Translations under genes and position numbers: made by a program
Notes under the pieces: generated by a model
Seen by the model: only the letters and a program-made list of their open reading frames with translations
Told to the model about the DNA's origin: nothing
Databases searched by the model: none
Part shown: piece after piece, positions 1 to 9,148 of the stretch
How the letters are laid out: each line of letters begins with the position of its first letter
How positions within the stretch are numbered: position 1 is the first letter of the stretch
NCBI RefSeq assembly: GCF_001931685.1
Contig: NZ_MOOY01000003.1
Coordinates: 350,419-414,418 of the forward strand
Origin: Pararhizobium arenae
GTDB taxonomy: Bacteria; Pseudomonadota; Alphaproteobacteria; Rhizobiales; Rhizobiaceae
Length of the DNA stretch: 64,000 nucleotides
Reading direction: 5' to 3'

Positions 1-487
1 CCTTGTCGTCATAGCCCCAGATGCCGCGACTGTGGTCAGTTGAATGATCAATGCCGGCCAGACGAAAATAGGCCTTGCCTTCCGCTTCCTTGTCGCCGTC
101 GAGCAGCACAGTGCGCTCGCCGCCATCGCGGGGCTGGCGGAAGTAACGCGGCTGCTCGCCGCCGGTCACGAAGAACGTGCCGTAGGCAAACGGGCCATCC
201 TTCACCGGAACGGATGAATCATCTTCCTTGATACGGCCCTTCATCTCGGCAAACAGCGTCTTCTGCAGCGCCTCGGTATCGGCCATGGCCGCCTTCATAT
301 AGGCGTTTTCGGCTTCGAGATGGGTGCGGATATCCGGGTTCAGGATCGACGGGTCCTTGAACATCGCCTGCCAGTTGTCGTCGCGCAGCCAGGCATAGTC
401 GTCGGTGCGGGTGATGCCGTGGCGGGTATCGGTAACCGGCCTTTTGGGAGCAACGGGAGCGGCGGGAAGGTTCGTGAAGATGGACAA
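1..487 (-). CDS. ptrB: Oligopeptidase B (S9A prolyl oligopeptidase family), N-terminal part
   Basis: Partial gene that leaves the window at its left edge; about 162 N-terminal residues are visible. Translation from a TTG codon at 485-487 gives a protein with the oligopeptidase B N-terminal signature: DDYAWLRDDNW near residue 28, then HLEAENAYMKA and LFAEMKGRIKEDD, then YFRQPRDGGE. By family knowledge it is a cytosolic serine peptidase cleaving short peptides after Arg/Lys; the catalytic domain lies outside the window. The TTG start is chosen because no in-frame ATG precedes the homologous block and GGAGA lies six bases upstream. The forward frame at 320-994 is a shadow. Symbol from family match only. 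Confidence 0.82.
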   Translation of the reverse strand, partial: MSIFTNLPAAPVAPKRPVTDTRHGITRTDDYAWLRDDNWQAMFKDPSILNPDIRTHLEAENAYMKAAMADTEALQKTLFAEMKGRIKEDDSSVPVKDGPFAYGTFFVTGGEQPRYFRQPRDGGERTVLLDGDKEAEGKAYFRLAGIDHSTDHSRGIWGYDDK

Positions 488-598
488 GCAATGTCTCCGG
501 CGATGCGAGAAGTGAGGATTTCGGAGATAGAGGTGGGGAAGGGTGGGTTCAAGGGAAAAGGTGGAGGAAGCGTGCGCGCATACCTGGCCCAAGTCCCA

Positions 599-1876
599 TT
601 AGCGCGTCGCCACGGATGCCCGTCGGCGAGAGGTTTTCATTTTCGGTGCCGTACCCGCGGCTGCAAGGCCTGGATCAAGCGTGAACAATTCCTTGGCTTT
701 TCCAACGCCTTTCAACGCAAATCGCCCGACGGAAACGAGCTTGTCTCGTTCCGCCCCAAGCAGAAGGTCGGCGAACTCCGACGAGCACAGCATGTCTCGG
801 CCAGTGGATTGGCACATGTCGCTGATGCGACTGACTTCGTTGACCGGCTGGCCAACAACAGTGAAATCGAGCCGGTCGGGCGTGCCGATGTTGCCGTAGA
901 ACACATCGCCCGCATGCAGGCCGAGATGGATGTCGGCGACAGGCAGACCCTCTGTTTTGCGGCGTTGTGCAAGCCGGTCGAGCCGCAGCCGTAGATCGTG
1001 CTCCGCTTCAACGGCCGCCCGGCACGCATATTCCGGTCGGGAACTCCTGAACATCGCCAGCACACCGTCTCCGATCAGCTTAAGGACGTCGCCGCCGGCC
1101 GACCTGACTGCCCCGATCACCGCCTCCGCATAGTCGTTGATCAGAGGGATCAGCTGATCGGCCTGCACGGACTCGGAGAGATGGGTGTAGCCGGTGATAT
1201 CCGAATACCAGAGCACGGCCCGGATACGCCTTACGGAATCATGCCGGATCGCGCCGTTCAGCACACGCCGGCCGGCATCGCGACCGAGATAGGCTTCCGC
1301 GAGCGTCTTCGTCAGCCGGGTTTGGGCAGCGGACCTGATCGCGAGACCGAGGTGAGGCGTAAGTTGCGCCAGGCAGGCGACATCACCGTCGGTGAATCCG
1401 CCCGGCCGGGCCGTGGTGAAATACGCATAGAATGCATTGACATCCTCGACCCGTATTGCCTGCCGCGTGCGGTAGACGAATGCCAGATAATCAGTCTGAC
1501 CGGCGTCACACAGGTCCTGGATCGCTGGATAGCCTTGGGTTTCGCCGTGCTCCAGCCGGCAGCGCAACGAGGTCTCGCGCCGATGCAGCATTTTCAGGAA
1601 GGGGCTGCTCGACCACTGACCCACATCTTTCGGATCGCGACTGCCGACATGGTCCTCTTCGCGGAACGGGTTCTCTGGGTTCTCGTCCCAGAAAAACGCG
1701 CGCGCCTGATACATCGGATGAAGCGTGTCGATCATCACGAAGACTTTGCCGAGCGGCAGTCCGGCCTCGACGCATCGTTCGCAGAATGCCTGCGTCAGCG
1801 AGGCCTCGTCTCGAATCCCAAGCAGGCCAGCCTCGGCCAACCACGCAGCGATCTCTTTGCAATTATGGCTATCCAT
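599..1876 (-). CDS. Class III adenylate/guanylate cyclase
   Basis: 425 residues. The C-terminal half is a class III nucleotidyl cyclase domain: first metal-binding Asp in WYSDITGYTHLSE (D226), second in GDVLKLIGDGVLAMF (D270, with substrate-type Lys K266), and the transition-state pair N346/R350 in GQPVNEVSRI, so all catalytic residues are present. K266 suggests ATP as substrate. Residues 1-200 are an N-terminal region without membrane segments, of the type found in rhizobial soluble cyclases, probably sensory. It is transcribed away from the chemoreceptor gene. Expected to make cAMP (or cGMP) in the cytoplasm; the input signal cannot be read from sequence. Confidence 0.88.
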   Translation of the reverse strand: MDSHNCKEIAAWLAEAGLLGIRDEASLTQAFCERCVEAGLPLGKVFVMIDTLHPMYQARAFFWDENPENPFREEDHVGSRDPKDVGQWSSSPFLKMLHRRETSLRCRLEHGETQGYPAIQDLCDAGQTDYLAFVYRTRQAIRVEDVNAFYAYFTTARPGGFTDGDVACLAQLTPHLGLAIRSAAQTRLTKTLAEAYLGRDAGRRVLNGAIRHDSVRRIRAVLWYSDITGYTHLSESVQADQLIPLINDYAEAVIGAVRSAGGDVLKLIGDGVLAMFRSSRPEYACRAAVEAEHDLRLRLDRLAQRRKTEGLPVADIHLGLHAGDVFYGNIGTPDRLDFTVVGQPVNEVSRISDMCQSTGRDMLCSSEFADLLLGAERDKLVSVGRFALKGVGKAKELFTLDPGLAAAGTAPKMKTSRRRASVATR

Positions 1877-2306
1877 GACGCGATCATAGCGGCATCATAA
1901 GCAGGTAAGAAGACGAATTGCGCCGCCGCGCGCGTTAATCTTGCCAGCGCCATGAACAGCGGTTTCGGGCGCATAGCGGTTGTCACTGCAGCCAGTGAAA
2001 TCAAAGTTCCATCGACGCTTAAAGGACGGCGTCAGCGTCGCTGCCAACACCGCTCTTCCAGCCGACCACTTCATCCGCGTGTCCCGGGCCTATACCGTTC
2101 CCATGCCGGGGTGACGGCTTTTGCTGCTTTGCGGTGGCAACCCCCGCACCTGCGAGAAAACAGTTGAAAATTTAACTTAAATTTAGGGCAAGTGCGGGAG
2201 TCTCGCGCCAACGGGCGCAATGTCTCATCCGCGCTTTTTTCCGGGCATCAGGCCTTTTCCCCTTGTCTTTCAGCATGCGGGCTAAAACGCCGCGCCGGAG
2301 TTTTCG
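1877..2306. other. Intergenic region between divergent cyclase and chemoreceptor genes
   Basis: 430 bases without a supportable gene; the open frame at 1952-2167 has no homologous look and no good ribosome site. It must hold the divergent promoters. An AT-rich patch around 2164-2188 (TTGAAAATTTAACTTAAATTT) is the most promoter-like segment on the chemoreceptor side. No tRNA or hairpin with a T-run was seen. Confidence 0.5.
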
Positions 2307-4223
2307 ATGACGTTTCGCAATCTTTCCATTCTTCAGAAGATCGGCCTTGTCGTCTTCGTGATGGGGCTTTCGTCCCTTATCATCGGCCTTGTCGGGGCGC
2401 GCGGCATCGCGGCGCTGGAGGCGGCGATGATCTCCGTCGGCGCCAAGGAAGAGGTCGCCCGCGAGGCGATGGACCTGCGCGTCGATATCATCGCCATCAG
2501 CCGCATGACCTACCAGCTGGCGGCAGCGCCGGAAAAGGCCGCGGATTTCCGCGCCGAGACCGAGAAACGCTCCAGCGAAATGCTGGCCCGGCTGCCGAAG
2601 ATCGAGGCTGCGGCGGATGCGACGGAAGTGCAGCAGCTCGCGAAGATCAAGCAGACGCTGGAAAGCTATTTCGCCAGCATCCGTTCCATGGTCGATGTCG
2701 CAGAGGCTGATCCGGCCAATGCGCAAGCGATCAAGGCGGCACTGGGCGTTGCGCTCGATGGCCAGAAGGTCGTGACCGCAGCCGTCAAGGAATACAGCAC
2801 CTATTCCGGCGAGGCTCTTGCCGGCGCGCGTGCCGCCGCGCTTGCCGAATCCAACACCGCCATGATGATCGATGCCGCTGCCGTCATTGCCTGCATCCTG
2901 TTTGGCGCGGCCGTCAGCCTGCTCGTCGCCCGTCGCGGCATCTCCGCTCCGGTGCGCGGCCTGACCGCCGCCATGAGCCGCCTGGCCGAAGGCAATCTCG
3001 CCGAGACCGGCGTCGATGCCGCCCGCAAGGACGAGATCGGCGAGATGGCCCGCGCGGTGGAAGTGTTCCGCACCAATGCGATCGCAATGCGTGACATGAA
3101 GGCGCAGGAAGAGGCGCTCCATGCCCGCTCGAGCGATCTGCAATCAAGCATCAGCACGGTGGTTGCCGCCGCCGTCGCCGGCGATTTCACCGCCCGCATC
3201 CGCAAGGATTACGGTAATGCCGACCTCAACCGCTTTGCCGGCAGTGTCAACGAGCTGGTCGACAGCATCGACCATGCCGTGACCGAAGTGCGCCGCGTCA
3301 TTGCAGCGCTTGCCGATGCCGACCTGTCGCAGGCGATGGAGGGCAGCTATCAGGGCGCCTTTGCCGAGCTGCAGGCGAACGTCAACTCCACCATGGTCAC
3401 GCTGCGCTCGACCATGAGCAATGTGCGCGGCTCCGCCGGCACGATCAAGGACAGCTCCGCCGAGCTTTCGTCTGCCGCCAACGACCTTTCCAAGCGCACC
3501 GAGCAGCAGGCCGCAGCGCTGGAAGAGACCGCCGCCGCCCTCGACGAGATCACGGCAACGGTCCGTACCTCCTCGACCCGCGCCAACGAGGCGCGCGACA
3601 TGGTGCGCGAAACCAAGGAAAGCGCCGGCAAGTCGGGCGAAATCGTTCGCAGCGCCGTGACCGCCATGGGTCGCATCGAGGATTCCTCCAGCCGCATCGG
3701 CCAGATCATCGGCGTCATCGACGAGATCGCCTTCCAGACCAACCTTCTGGCGCTCAACGCCGGTGTCGAGGCAGCGCGTGCCGGTGAGGCCGGTCGTGGC
3801 TTCGCCGTCGTGGCGCAGGAAGTGCGCGAGCTTGCCCAGCGTTCCGCCAATGCCGCAAAGGAGATCAAGACCCTGATCAGCGCATCGGCCAACGAAGTCG
3901 AGACCGGCGTTTCTCTCGTGCGCGCCACCGGCGATGCGCTGCTCGAAATCGAGCGGCTGGTGCTGAAGGTCAACGATCACGTCGAATCGATCGCAACGGC
4001 ATCGCGCGAGCAGTCCACGGCGCTGGCCGAGATCAACACCTCGGTCAACCACATGGACCAGATGACCCAGAAGAACGCGGCCATGGTCGAGGAAACCACC
4101 GCCGCCAGCGAAACGCTTGCCGACGAAAGCCGTCAGCTGCAGACGCTGCTGGCCCGCTTCAAGCTGGAGGGTGGCGGAAGCGCACTCTCCGGCATGGCCC
4201 AGCGCATGCGCAGCGCCGCATAA
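2307..4223 (+). CDS. Transmembrane methyl-accepting chemotaxis protein
   Basis: 638 residues. Layout: membrane segment about 11-30, periplasmic sensor of helical type about 31-185, second membrane segment about 189-208, HAMP about 211-263, a second HAMP-like stretch about 280-370, then the signalling hairpin with the invariant tip ([23 protein letters not shown], 472-494) and methylation helices rich in Glu/Gln/Ala. It signals through CheA/CheW to the flagellar motor. No C-terminal CheR-tethering pentapeptide is seen; the protein ends QRMRSAA. GGAG sits about ten bases before the ATG. The ligand is unknown. A strong terminator follows directly. Confidence 0.93.
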   Translation: MTFRNLSILQKIGLVVFVMGLSSLIIGLVGARGIAALEAAMISVGAKEEVAREAMDLRVDIIAISRMTYQLAAAPEKAADFRAETEKRSSEMLARLPKIEAAADATEVQQLAKIKQTLESYFASIRSMVDVAEADPANAQAIKAALGVALDGQKVVTAAVKEYSTYSGEALAGARAAALAESNTAMMIDAAAVIACILFGAAVSLLVARRGISAPVRGLTAAMSRLAEGNLAETGVDAARKDEIGEMARAVEVFRTNAIAMRDMKAQEEALHARSSDLQSSISTVVAAAVAGDFTARIRKDYGNADLNRFAGSVNELVDSIDHAVTEVRRVIAALADADLSQAMEGSYQGAFAELQANVNSTMVTLRSTMSNVRGSAGTIKDSSAELSSAANDLSKRTEQQAAALEETAAALDEITATVRTSSTRANEARDMVRETKESAGKSGEIVRSAVTAMGRIEDSSSRIGQIIGVIDEIAFQTNLLALNAGVEAARAGEAGRGFAVVAQEVRELAQRSANAAKEIKTLISASANEVETGVSLVRATGDALLEIERLVLKVNDHVESIATASREQSTALAEINTSVNHMDQMTQKNAAMVEETTAASETLADESRQLQTLLARFKLEGGGSALSGMAQRMRSAA

Positions 4224-4248
4224 CCTGATCCAAATCAATATCTTGAGC

Positions 4249-4280
4249 GGCCGCATGTGATCGCACATGCGGCCTTTTTC
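4249..4280 (+). terminator. Rho-independent terminator after the chemoreceptor gene
   Basis: A 10-bp perfect stem GCCGCATGTG/CACATGCGGC (4250-4259 and 4264-4273) with an ATCG loop, followed by CTTTTTC. It lies 26 bases after the stop codon. Confidence 0.9.
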
Positions 4281-4325
4281 GTTTCTCCCCGTGAAATTTG
4301 CGGTTCCGGCCTGGACATTGCGAAT

Positions 4326-4355
4326 GTAACTTTATAACGGACGTAACGTTATTAC
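4326..4355 (+). promoter_or_regulatory. Possible Zur operator upstream of the AztD-like gene
   Basis: Two related 13-mers, GTAACTTTATAAC (4326-4338) and GTAACGTTATTAC (4343-4355), each with GTAA/GTTA-type dyad symmetry, lie 20-50 bases before the start codon. Alphaproteobacterial Zur sites are AT-rich dyads of this general form, and the downstream gene encodes a zinc chaperone. The assignment rests on context plus resemblance. Confidence 0.5.
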
Positions 4356-4374
4356 ATTTTATCAGGAGAAGCCA

Positions 4375-5598
4375 ATGCGAACCCATTTCACCCGGATGTT
4401 CAGGGGTGCCGCCCTCGTGAGCGCGCTCGTTCCGGTTCCCGTGATTGCGGACGAAGGCGCGGATACATGGCGGCTGTTCGTGGCCGATCACACGTTGCCG
4501 GTCGTGAGGGCGATTGATGCGAAGAGCGGCGCCGAACTGGGGCGTTACGATCTCAAGGGTTATGCGGCACTGAGCGCCAGCGAGACCGGCAGAACGGTGT
4601 TTGCGGTGCAGGGCGATGCCGGCACGGTGAATGTGCTTTCGACCGGCATTGCCCTTTCCGATCACGGCGAGCATCGCGATATCGAGGTTGCGGAACCGAA
4701 GCTTCTGCCCGTCACCATCACCGGCGAAAAACCCGGCCATGTCGTGACCCATGGCGATGATGTGGTGGTGTTTTACGATCGCGGCGGCAAGGCCGATCTG
4801 CTCACGGAAAGCGCTTTGCTCGAGGGTAAGGGGCAGGGGACTGCGATCGACACGACCGCGCCGCATCATGGTGTGGCGGTTCCGATGGGAAAGAACATTC
4901 TCGTTTCCGTGCCGAACATGGCTGTTGAGGTGAAGCCGGACGAACTGCCGCCACGGCTCGGCCTTCGCGTCGTTGATCGGAACAGCAAGGCGCAGGGCGA
5001 GGTCGCGACCTGCACGGGCCTGCATGGCGAGGCGGTTTCGGCGCGGCTTGTGGCCTTCGGTTGCGAGGAAGGCGTGCTGATCGCCCGGCCGGGCGGCATC
5101 GACGGGCCGAAGCTGCAGATGCTGGCCTATGGTTCGGATCTGCCGGAAGGCAAGGTTTCGACGCTGCTTGGCGGAAAATCCATGCAGTTCTTCCTGGGCA
5201 ATTACGGGGAAGACAAGGTCGTGCTGATCGATCCCGACAGCGATACGCCTTACCGTCTCATCGAGCTTGCGACCCGCCGCGTCGATTTCGTGCTCGATCC
5301 GGCGGATGTCCGCCATGCCTATATCCTGACCGAAGACGGCAAGCTGCATCGGCTGGATGTGGTGAAGGGCGAGATCACCGGCTCGGAAACGATCACCGAA
5401 CCCTACAGCAAGGACGGCCACTGGCGCGACCCGCGCCCGCGTCTTGCGATCGCCGGCGACGCGATCGCCGTTACGGATCCGCGCCACAGCCTCGTGCGCA
5501 TGATCGATCCCAAGACGCTGAAGGAAGCGCGGACGATAGCGGTGGAGGGCCAGCCGTTTTCAATCGTCGCGGTCGGCGGTTCGGGGCAGACGCATTGA
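4375..5598 (+). CDS. aztD: Periplasmic zinc metallochaperone, AztD-like
   Basis: 407 residues with a signal peptide (cleavage likely after residue 25, VIA-DE) and a repetitive beta-propeller-like body. A His-rich loop SDHGEHRDIEV (His97, His100) plus H122/H126 and HH164-165 fit the zinc-binding loops of AztD, which hands zinc to the solute-binding protein AztC of an ABC importer. No aztABC genes are adjacent: the gene stands alone between the terminator at 4249-4280 and a RIME repeat. AGGAG precedes the ATG. Regulation by Zur is suggested by the dyads upstream. Family identification is by remembered motif pattern, so a related propeller protein remains possible. Confidence 0.75.
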   Translation: MRTHFTRMFRGAALVSALVPVPVIADEGADTWRLFVADHTLPVVRAIDAKSGAELGRYDLKGYAALSASETGRTVFAVQGDAGTVNVLSTGIALSDHGEHRDIEVAEPKLLPVTITGEKPGHVVTHGDDVVVFYDRGGKADLLTESALLEGKGQGTAIDTTAPHHGVAVPMGKNILVSVPNMAVEVKPDELPPRLGLRVVDRNSKAQGEVATCTGLHGEAVSARLVAFGCEEGVLIARPGGIDGPKLQMLAYGSDLPEGKVSTLLGGKSMQFFLGNYGEDKVVLIDPDSDTPYRLIELATRRVDFVLDPADVRHAYILTEDGKLHRLDVVKGEITGSETITEPYSKDGHWRDPRPRLAIAGDAIAVTDPRHSLVRMIDPKTLKEARTIAVEGQPFSIVAVGGSGQTH

Positions 5599-5614
5599 AC
5601 GAGCGACCGACTGT

Positions 5615-5738
5615 CCTTCTCCCCGCTTGCGGGGAGAAGGTGCCCGAAGGGCGGATGAGGGGCGGAATCATCCACCCTCTCAAGGATGAGAGTTTTGCCC
5701 CTCACCCTGGCCCTCTCCCCGCAGGCGGGAGAGGGGAC
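5615..5738. repeat. RIME-like palindromic intergenic element
   Basis: Two hairpins, CCTTCTCCCCGC..GCGGGGAGAAGG (5615-5640) and CCCTCTCCCCGCAGGCGGGAGAGGG (about 5711-5736), joined by GTGCCCGAAGGGCGGATGAGG and CCCCTCACCCT blocks. This arrangement is typical of Rhizobium intergenic mosaic elements. A close copy lies at 7401-7522 and a single-hairpin version at 32407-32432. It sits between convergent genes and probably acts as a terminator. Confidence 0.85.
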
Positions 5739-5745
5739 GATCGCG

Positions 5746-6708
5746 CTAAGCCGCCAGCTTCAACCCGATCCCCCATGGATCGACCAGCGAATGGCTGTCG
5801 CCCGAGCGGCTCACATTTATCTCCAGCTTCTCAAGCGCCGCCAACGCGGCCTGCAGCTTGGCCGGATCGTTGAAGCGGATCGTGTAGTCCGACAGGCCGG
5901 TCATATTTCCCTCGCGCTTCGGCGCGCCGCGGGAGTTCCAGATGTTGGCGCCGATATGGTGGTGATACTTGCCAGACGCGAAGAAGCTTGCGCCGGGATA
6001 GGTCGCCATCAGGTCGAGGCCGAGTACGCCGCGGAAGAAATTGTTGGCTTCCGGAATATTCGATACCTGCAGGTGGATATGGCCGATCGCTGTGCCATCC
6101 GGCATGCCGTCCCACGTGTCCTTCGGGGCTTCGTCGTAGATCGCCTGCAGGTCGAGCGGCAGCGTCGCCATCTTGACCATGCCGTCCTGCAGATAATCCC
6201 ATTCGGCGCGCGGACGGTCGCGGTAAACTTCGATGCCGTTGCCTTCGGGGTCGCCGAGATAGATCGCCTCGCTCACCAGATGGTCGGACGCGCCCTGCAG
6301 CGGCACGTTGTTGTGGGCGATGTGGGTCAGCCAGCGGCCGAGTTCGGTCCGGTTCGGCATCAGGAACGCGGTGTGGAAGAGGCCGGGCGCATTGCGCGGC
6401 GCAAGGTCGGCGTTGCCCTGTGTGGTCAGCGTCAGCAGCGGATGGCCGTCGACGCCCAGCACTTCGCCGGAAGCCGTGTTCTCGAGCGGTTTCAGGCCCA
6501 TGATGTCCTGATACCACGCCGAAATCATCGGCAGGTCGCGCACGACGAGGTGCGAGTGGTCGACATAGGCGGGCATTTCAATTGCGTGTGTCGGCGCGGA
6601 GGTCGGTTCGGTCATGGCTGTGCTTTCTGCGCGTGCGTTCGCCGCGATGCCGCCTGCGGCAATGGCGCCGGAAAATTTCAGGAAATCGCGTCGGTCGAGA
6701 TCTGTCAT
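5746..6708 (-). CDS. Tat-exported VOC-family protein, catechol-2,3-dioxygenase (CatE)-like
   Basis: 320 residues from the ATG at 6706-6708, chosen because AAGGAAG lies just upstream and the twin-arginine signal LDRRDFLKFSGA begins at residue 4; the longer open frame has no such support. Two vicinal-oxygen-chelate modules follow: one opens with YVDHSHLVVRDL, the other with AIGHIHLQVSNI, and GNGIEVYRDRP supplies the usual C-terminal metal Glu region. Such proteins are extradiol dioxygenases or glyoxalase-like enzymes; the substrate cannot be read. A Tat signal on a VOC protein is somewhat unusual and implies a periplasmic metalloenzyme folded before export. Confidence 0.83.
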   Translation of the reverse strand: MTDLDRRDFLKFSGAIAAGGIAANARAESTAMTEPTSAPTHAIEMPAYVDHSHLVVRDLPMISAWYQDIMGLKPLENTASGEVLGVDGHPLLTLTTQGNADLAPRNAPGLFHTAFLMPNRTELGRWLTHIAHNNVPLQGASDHLVSEAIYLGDPEGNGIEVYRDRPRAEWDYLQDGMVKMATLPLDLQAIYDEAPKDTWDGMPDGTAIGHIHLQVSNIPEANNFFRGVLGLDLMATYPGASFFASGKYHHHIGANIWNSRGAPKREGNMTGLSDYTIRFNDPAKLQAALAALEKLEINVSRSGDSHSLVDPWGIGLKLAA

Positions 6709-6967
6709 GGCGTCTTCCTTTCTCGATGCCGAATATGGCCTTTCGGCCAAGGTGGCGAAAGACGCGATATTGGAGATGGATTGTTCTCCTTTTGGAGACG
6801 ATGGTCCACGACGACAGGCGCTTGTTATGGTTGCAGGCACGGCCCTATAATCTGCTTGACCTGCATCAATGCGGGCGGGCGTCTTTCCGCCTAGAAGGAA
6901 GAGGGCAGGGGCGCTGGACGGCCCTGCCGGTTGGCCGCCATCGTCGCGGCAAGCAAAGGAGAGTGTG

Positions 6968-7390
6968 ATGTATTCCAAGATCGTCGTGCCGATTGCCATG
7001 GATCACCTGGAGCATGGCGAAGCTGTGCTCGAACGGGCAAAATCGCTGCTCGATCCCGGCGGAGAGATCATCCTTCTCAATGTCGTGGAAGACCTGAACG
7101 CCTATGCGCAGGGTTATATGATCGTCGATTTCCCGCTCGAAGTGATCGACGCTTCGCGCGATCACGCTAAGAAGACGCTCAACGAACTCAAGGAAAAACA
7201 TGGCGTGACCGGCCGCATCGAAGTCCGCATCGGCGGGGCGGCGGGCGTCATCAACACCTTTGCCGAGGATGAAAAGGCCGACCTCGTGATCATCGCCTCG
7301 CATCGGCCGGGCCTGATCGATTATTTCATCGGCTCGACCGCCAGCCGCGTCGCCAGCCACTGCAAATGCGCGGTTCTGATCGATCGGTAA
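6968..7390 (+). CDS. Universal stress protein, UspA family
   Basis: 140 residues from the ATG at 6968, preceded by AAAGGAG. It begins MYSKIVVPIAMDH, the usual UspA first strand, and ends with the nucleotide-binding turn ASHRPGLIDYFIGSTASRV and CAVLID. Single-domain, full length for the family, cytosolic. It stands alone, divergent from the VOC gene. The role in stress survival is family knowledge only. Confidence 0.93.
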   Translation: MYSKIVVPIAMDHLEHGEAVLERAKSLLDPGGEIILLNVVEDLNAYAQGYMIVDFPLEVIDASRDHAKKTLNELKEKHGVTGRIEVRIGGAAGVINTFAEDEKADLVIIASHRPGLIDYFIGSTASRVASHCKCAVLIDR

Positions 7391-7400
7391 GCCGCACGTT

Positions 7401-7522
7401 CATTCTCCCCGCAGGCGGGGAGAAGGTACCCGACAGGGCGGATGAAGGGCAGGCATCGGCTTTCTCAAGACTGAGAGTTTGCCCCTCACCCTAACCCTCT
7501 CCCCGCAAGCGGGGAGAGGGGA
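7401..7522. repeat. RIME-like palindromic intergenic element, second copy
   Basis: Same architecture as the copy at 5615-5738: first hairpin TTCTCCCCGCAGGCGGGGAGAA (about 7402-7424), linker with GACAGGGCGGATGAAGGG and CCCCTCACCCTAACCC, second hairpin CTCTCCCCGCAAGCGGGGAGAG ending near 7520. It again lies between two convergent genes. Confidence 0.85.
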
Positions 7523-7533
7523 CGATCGATGCA

Positions 7534-8916
7534 TCAATCCACCCGAACCCCATATATCCGGTCGATGGCCTCCTGCGTCCTCGGGCCGAAGCCGCCGTCG
7601 ATGGGGCCGGTATAAAGCAGTTGCTCACGAAGGCGCCGCTGCAGCGCCTTGCGGAAGGCGAGCGACCAGTTGCCGCTGTTGTCGCGCATCTGGTTGCGGC
7701 TGAACACCGCGCCGTTGCGCAGCGCCTTTTCCATCCATTCCGCCGCTTCCGCCGGATCGGGATCGATGCCGAGACCCTTGTCGTAGAAATTGGCGATGTT
7801 GTTGAAGGCGACGGCATCTCCGCCTGCGGCGGCGCGGCGGTAGTAGGAGAGCGCCTGGGCGTAGTCCTGGGTCTCGCCCACGCCGGTCTCGAAGGCGAAG
7901 CCGATATTGGTGAGCGCGGTGGCATTGCCACCTTCGGCCGCGCGACGATAAAGCGCCATGCCCCGCGTCACGTCCTTGTCGACCCCGAGACCCTCGTAAT
8001 ACATATAACCGAGGCCGTTCATCGCGTCGGCATTGCCATGTTTTTCGGCCGCCTCATACCATTTGAGCGCGCCTGGCAGGTCGGCAGGGCCGCCGATGCC
8101 GTTCAGCATGAAATTGGCGATATTGGCCATGCCGATGATGTTGCCGGCCTCGGCGGCCTTCAGATACCAGCGGCGCGCTTCCGGGATATCGCGCGGCACC
8201 TGGTTGCTGGTTTCTAGCAGGTAGCCGGCATCGTTCATCGCGCGGGCATTGCCGCCTTCCGCGGCCCGGCGATACCAGTCGAGCGCGGTTGCATCATCCT
8301 CTGCGACGCCACGGCCGGAATCGTGGAAATAGGCGACGTTGAACATGGCCCAGGCATTGTTGCGGTTGGCGCCTTCCTGATACCAGCGCAGCGCTTCCGT
8401 CTCGTCCTGGGCGACACCTTCGCCGTTGTCATAGGCATAGCCGACGGCGGCATAGGCGATCGCATAGCCACGGCTTGCGGCCTCTCGATAAAGCGCCAGC
8501 GCTCCGGCATAATCCTTCATCTTCTCCTTGGCTCGGCCGTACTGATAGATGAAGCGCAGCGTGTTCGTGCTGCCCCGGTTGGATTTTTCGCAAGCCGCAA
8601 GGGCCGCCGGGCCGTCGAGATTGACGAATTCCACCGGCGCGATCGCCCGGACGCGGTCGTGATCGAGCGGATCGGCGGCCAGCGTGTCGCACGGATCGGC
8701 ACCCACCCGGACGACGCGCGGCGTCAGCGGCTTGATCCGGCCGATCGAGCTCGGATCGCGGGTGTTGGCGGCGGGCGGGGCGGAAACAGCGGGTGCGTTG
8801 TAGGCGCCGGGATCACCCTGGGCCGCAGCCGGCACCGTCTGCGCCGCAATTCCGATCACCAGCCCCAAAAGGGTGTGTAGCCTTGCGTTCCTGAATTTCC
8901 AATCGTTCCGTGACAT
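7534..8916 (-). CDS. Secreted Sel1-repeat protein with C-terminal peptidoglycan-binding-like motif
   Basis: About 460 residues. An N-terminal signal (LLGLVIGIAAQTVPAAAQ) is followed by a Pro/Ala-rich linker and about eight Sel1-type TPR repeats with the pattern GxxxAxxxxGxxYxxGxGVxxDxxxAxxWYRxAAxxG. The C-terminus (LREQLLYTGPIDGGFGPRTQEAI) resembles one half of a PG_binding_1 module. Probably a periplasmic scaffold or cell-envelope regulator. The start may be the ATG at 8916 or a GTG four codons earlier; both keep the signal peptide. Confidence 0.82.
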   Translation of the reverse strand: MSRNDWKFRNARLHTLLGLVIGIAAQTVPAAAQGDPGAYNAPAVSAPPAANTRDPSSIGRIKPLTPRVVRVGADPCDTLAADPLDHDRVRAIAPVEFVNLDGPAALAACEKSNRGSTNTLRFIYQYGRAKEKMKDYAGALALYREAASRGYAIAYAAVGYAYDNGEGVAQDETEALRWYQEGANRNNAWAMFNVAYFHDSGRGVAEDDATALDWYRRAAEGGNARAMNDAGYLLETSNQVPRDIPEARRWYLKAAEAGNIIGMANIANFMLNGIGGPADLPGALKWYEAAEKHGNADAMNGLGYMYYEGLGVDKDVTRGMALYRRAAEGGNATALTNIGFAFETGVGETQDYAQALSYYRRAAAGGDAVAFNNIANFYDKGLGIDPDPAEAAEWMEKALRNGAVFSRNQMRDNSGNWSLAFRKALQRRLREQLLYTGPIDGGFGPRTQEAIDRIYGVRVD

Positions 8917-9148
8917 GGTTTTGCACACCCGCAGCCGTCGTTTGCCGTCTCATTGTGTAGAAAAGCAGTGGGCTTGCAAGTCACCGGAGGAACAGCTGGC
9001 AAGAGGCCAAGCGTTTCTTTCTGTTTCAATTCTTGATGGCCTGCGACATTCAGGATGCTGTTTTGGTAACGATGCCTGTGGCAGATTGTGCCATGAAACA
9101 GTCGTATGCCCGCGATAGCCTTGCGGGAGGAAATGATGGGGAAGCGAC

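Noticed and set aside
320-994. Forward 224-codon frame at the left end
   Set aside because: It overlaps two well-supported reverse genes (oligopeptidase B and the cyclase) and has no domain.
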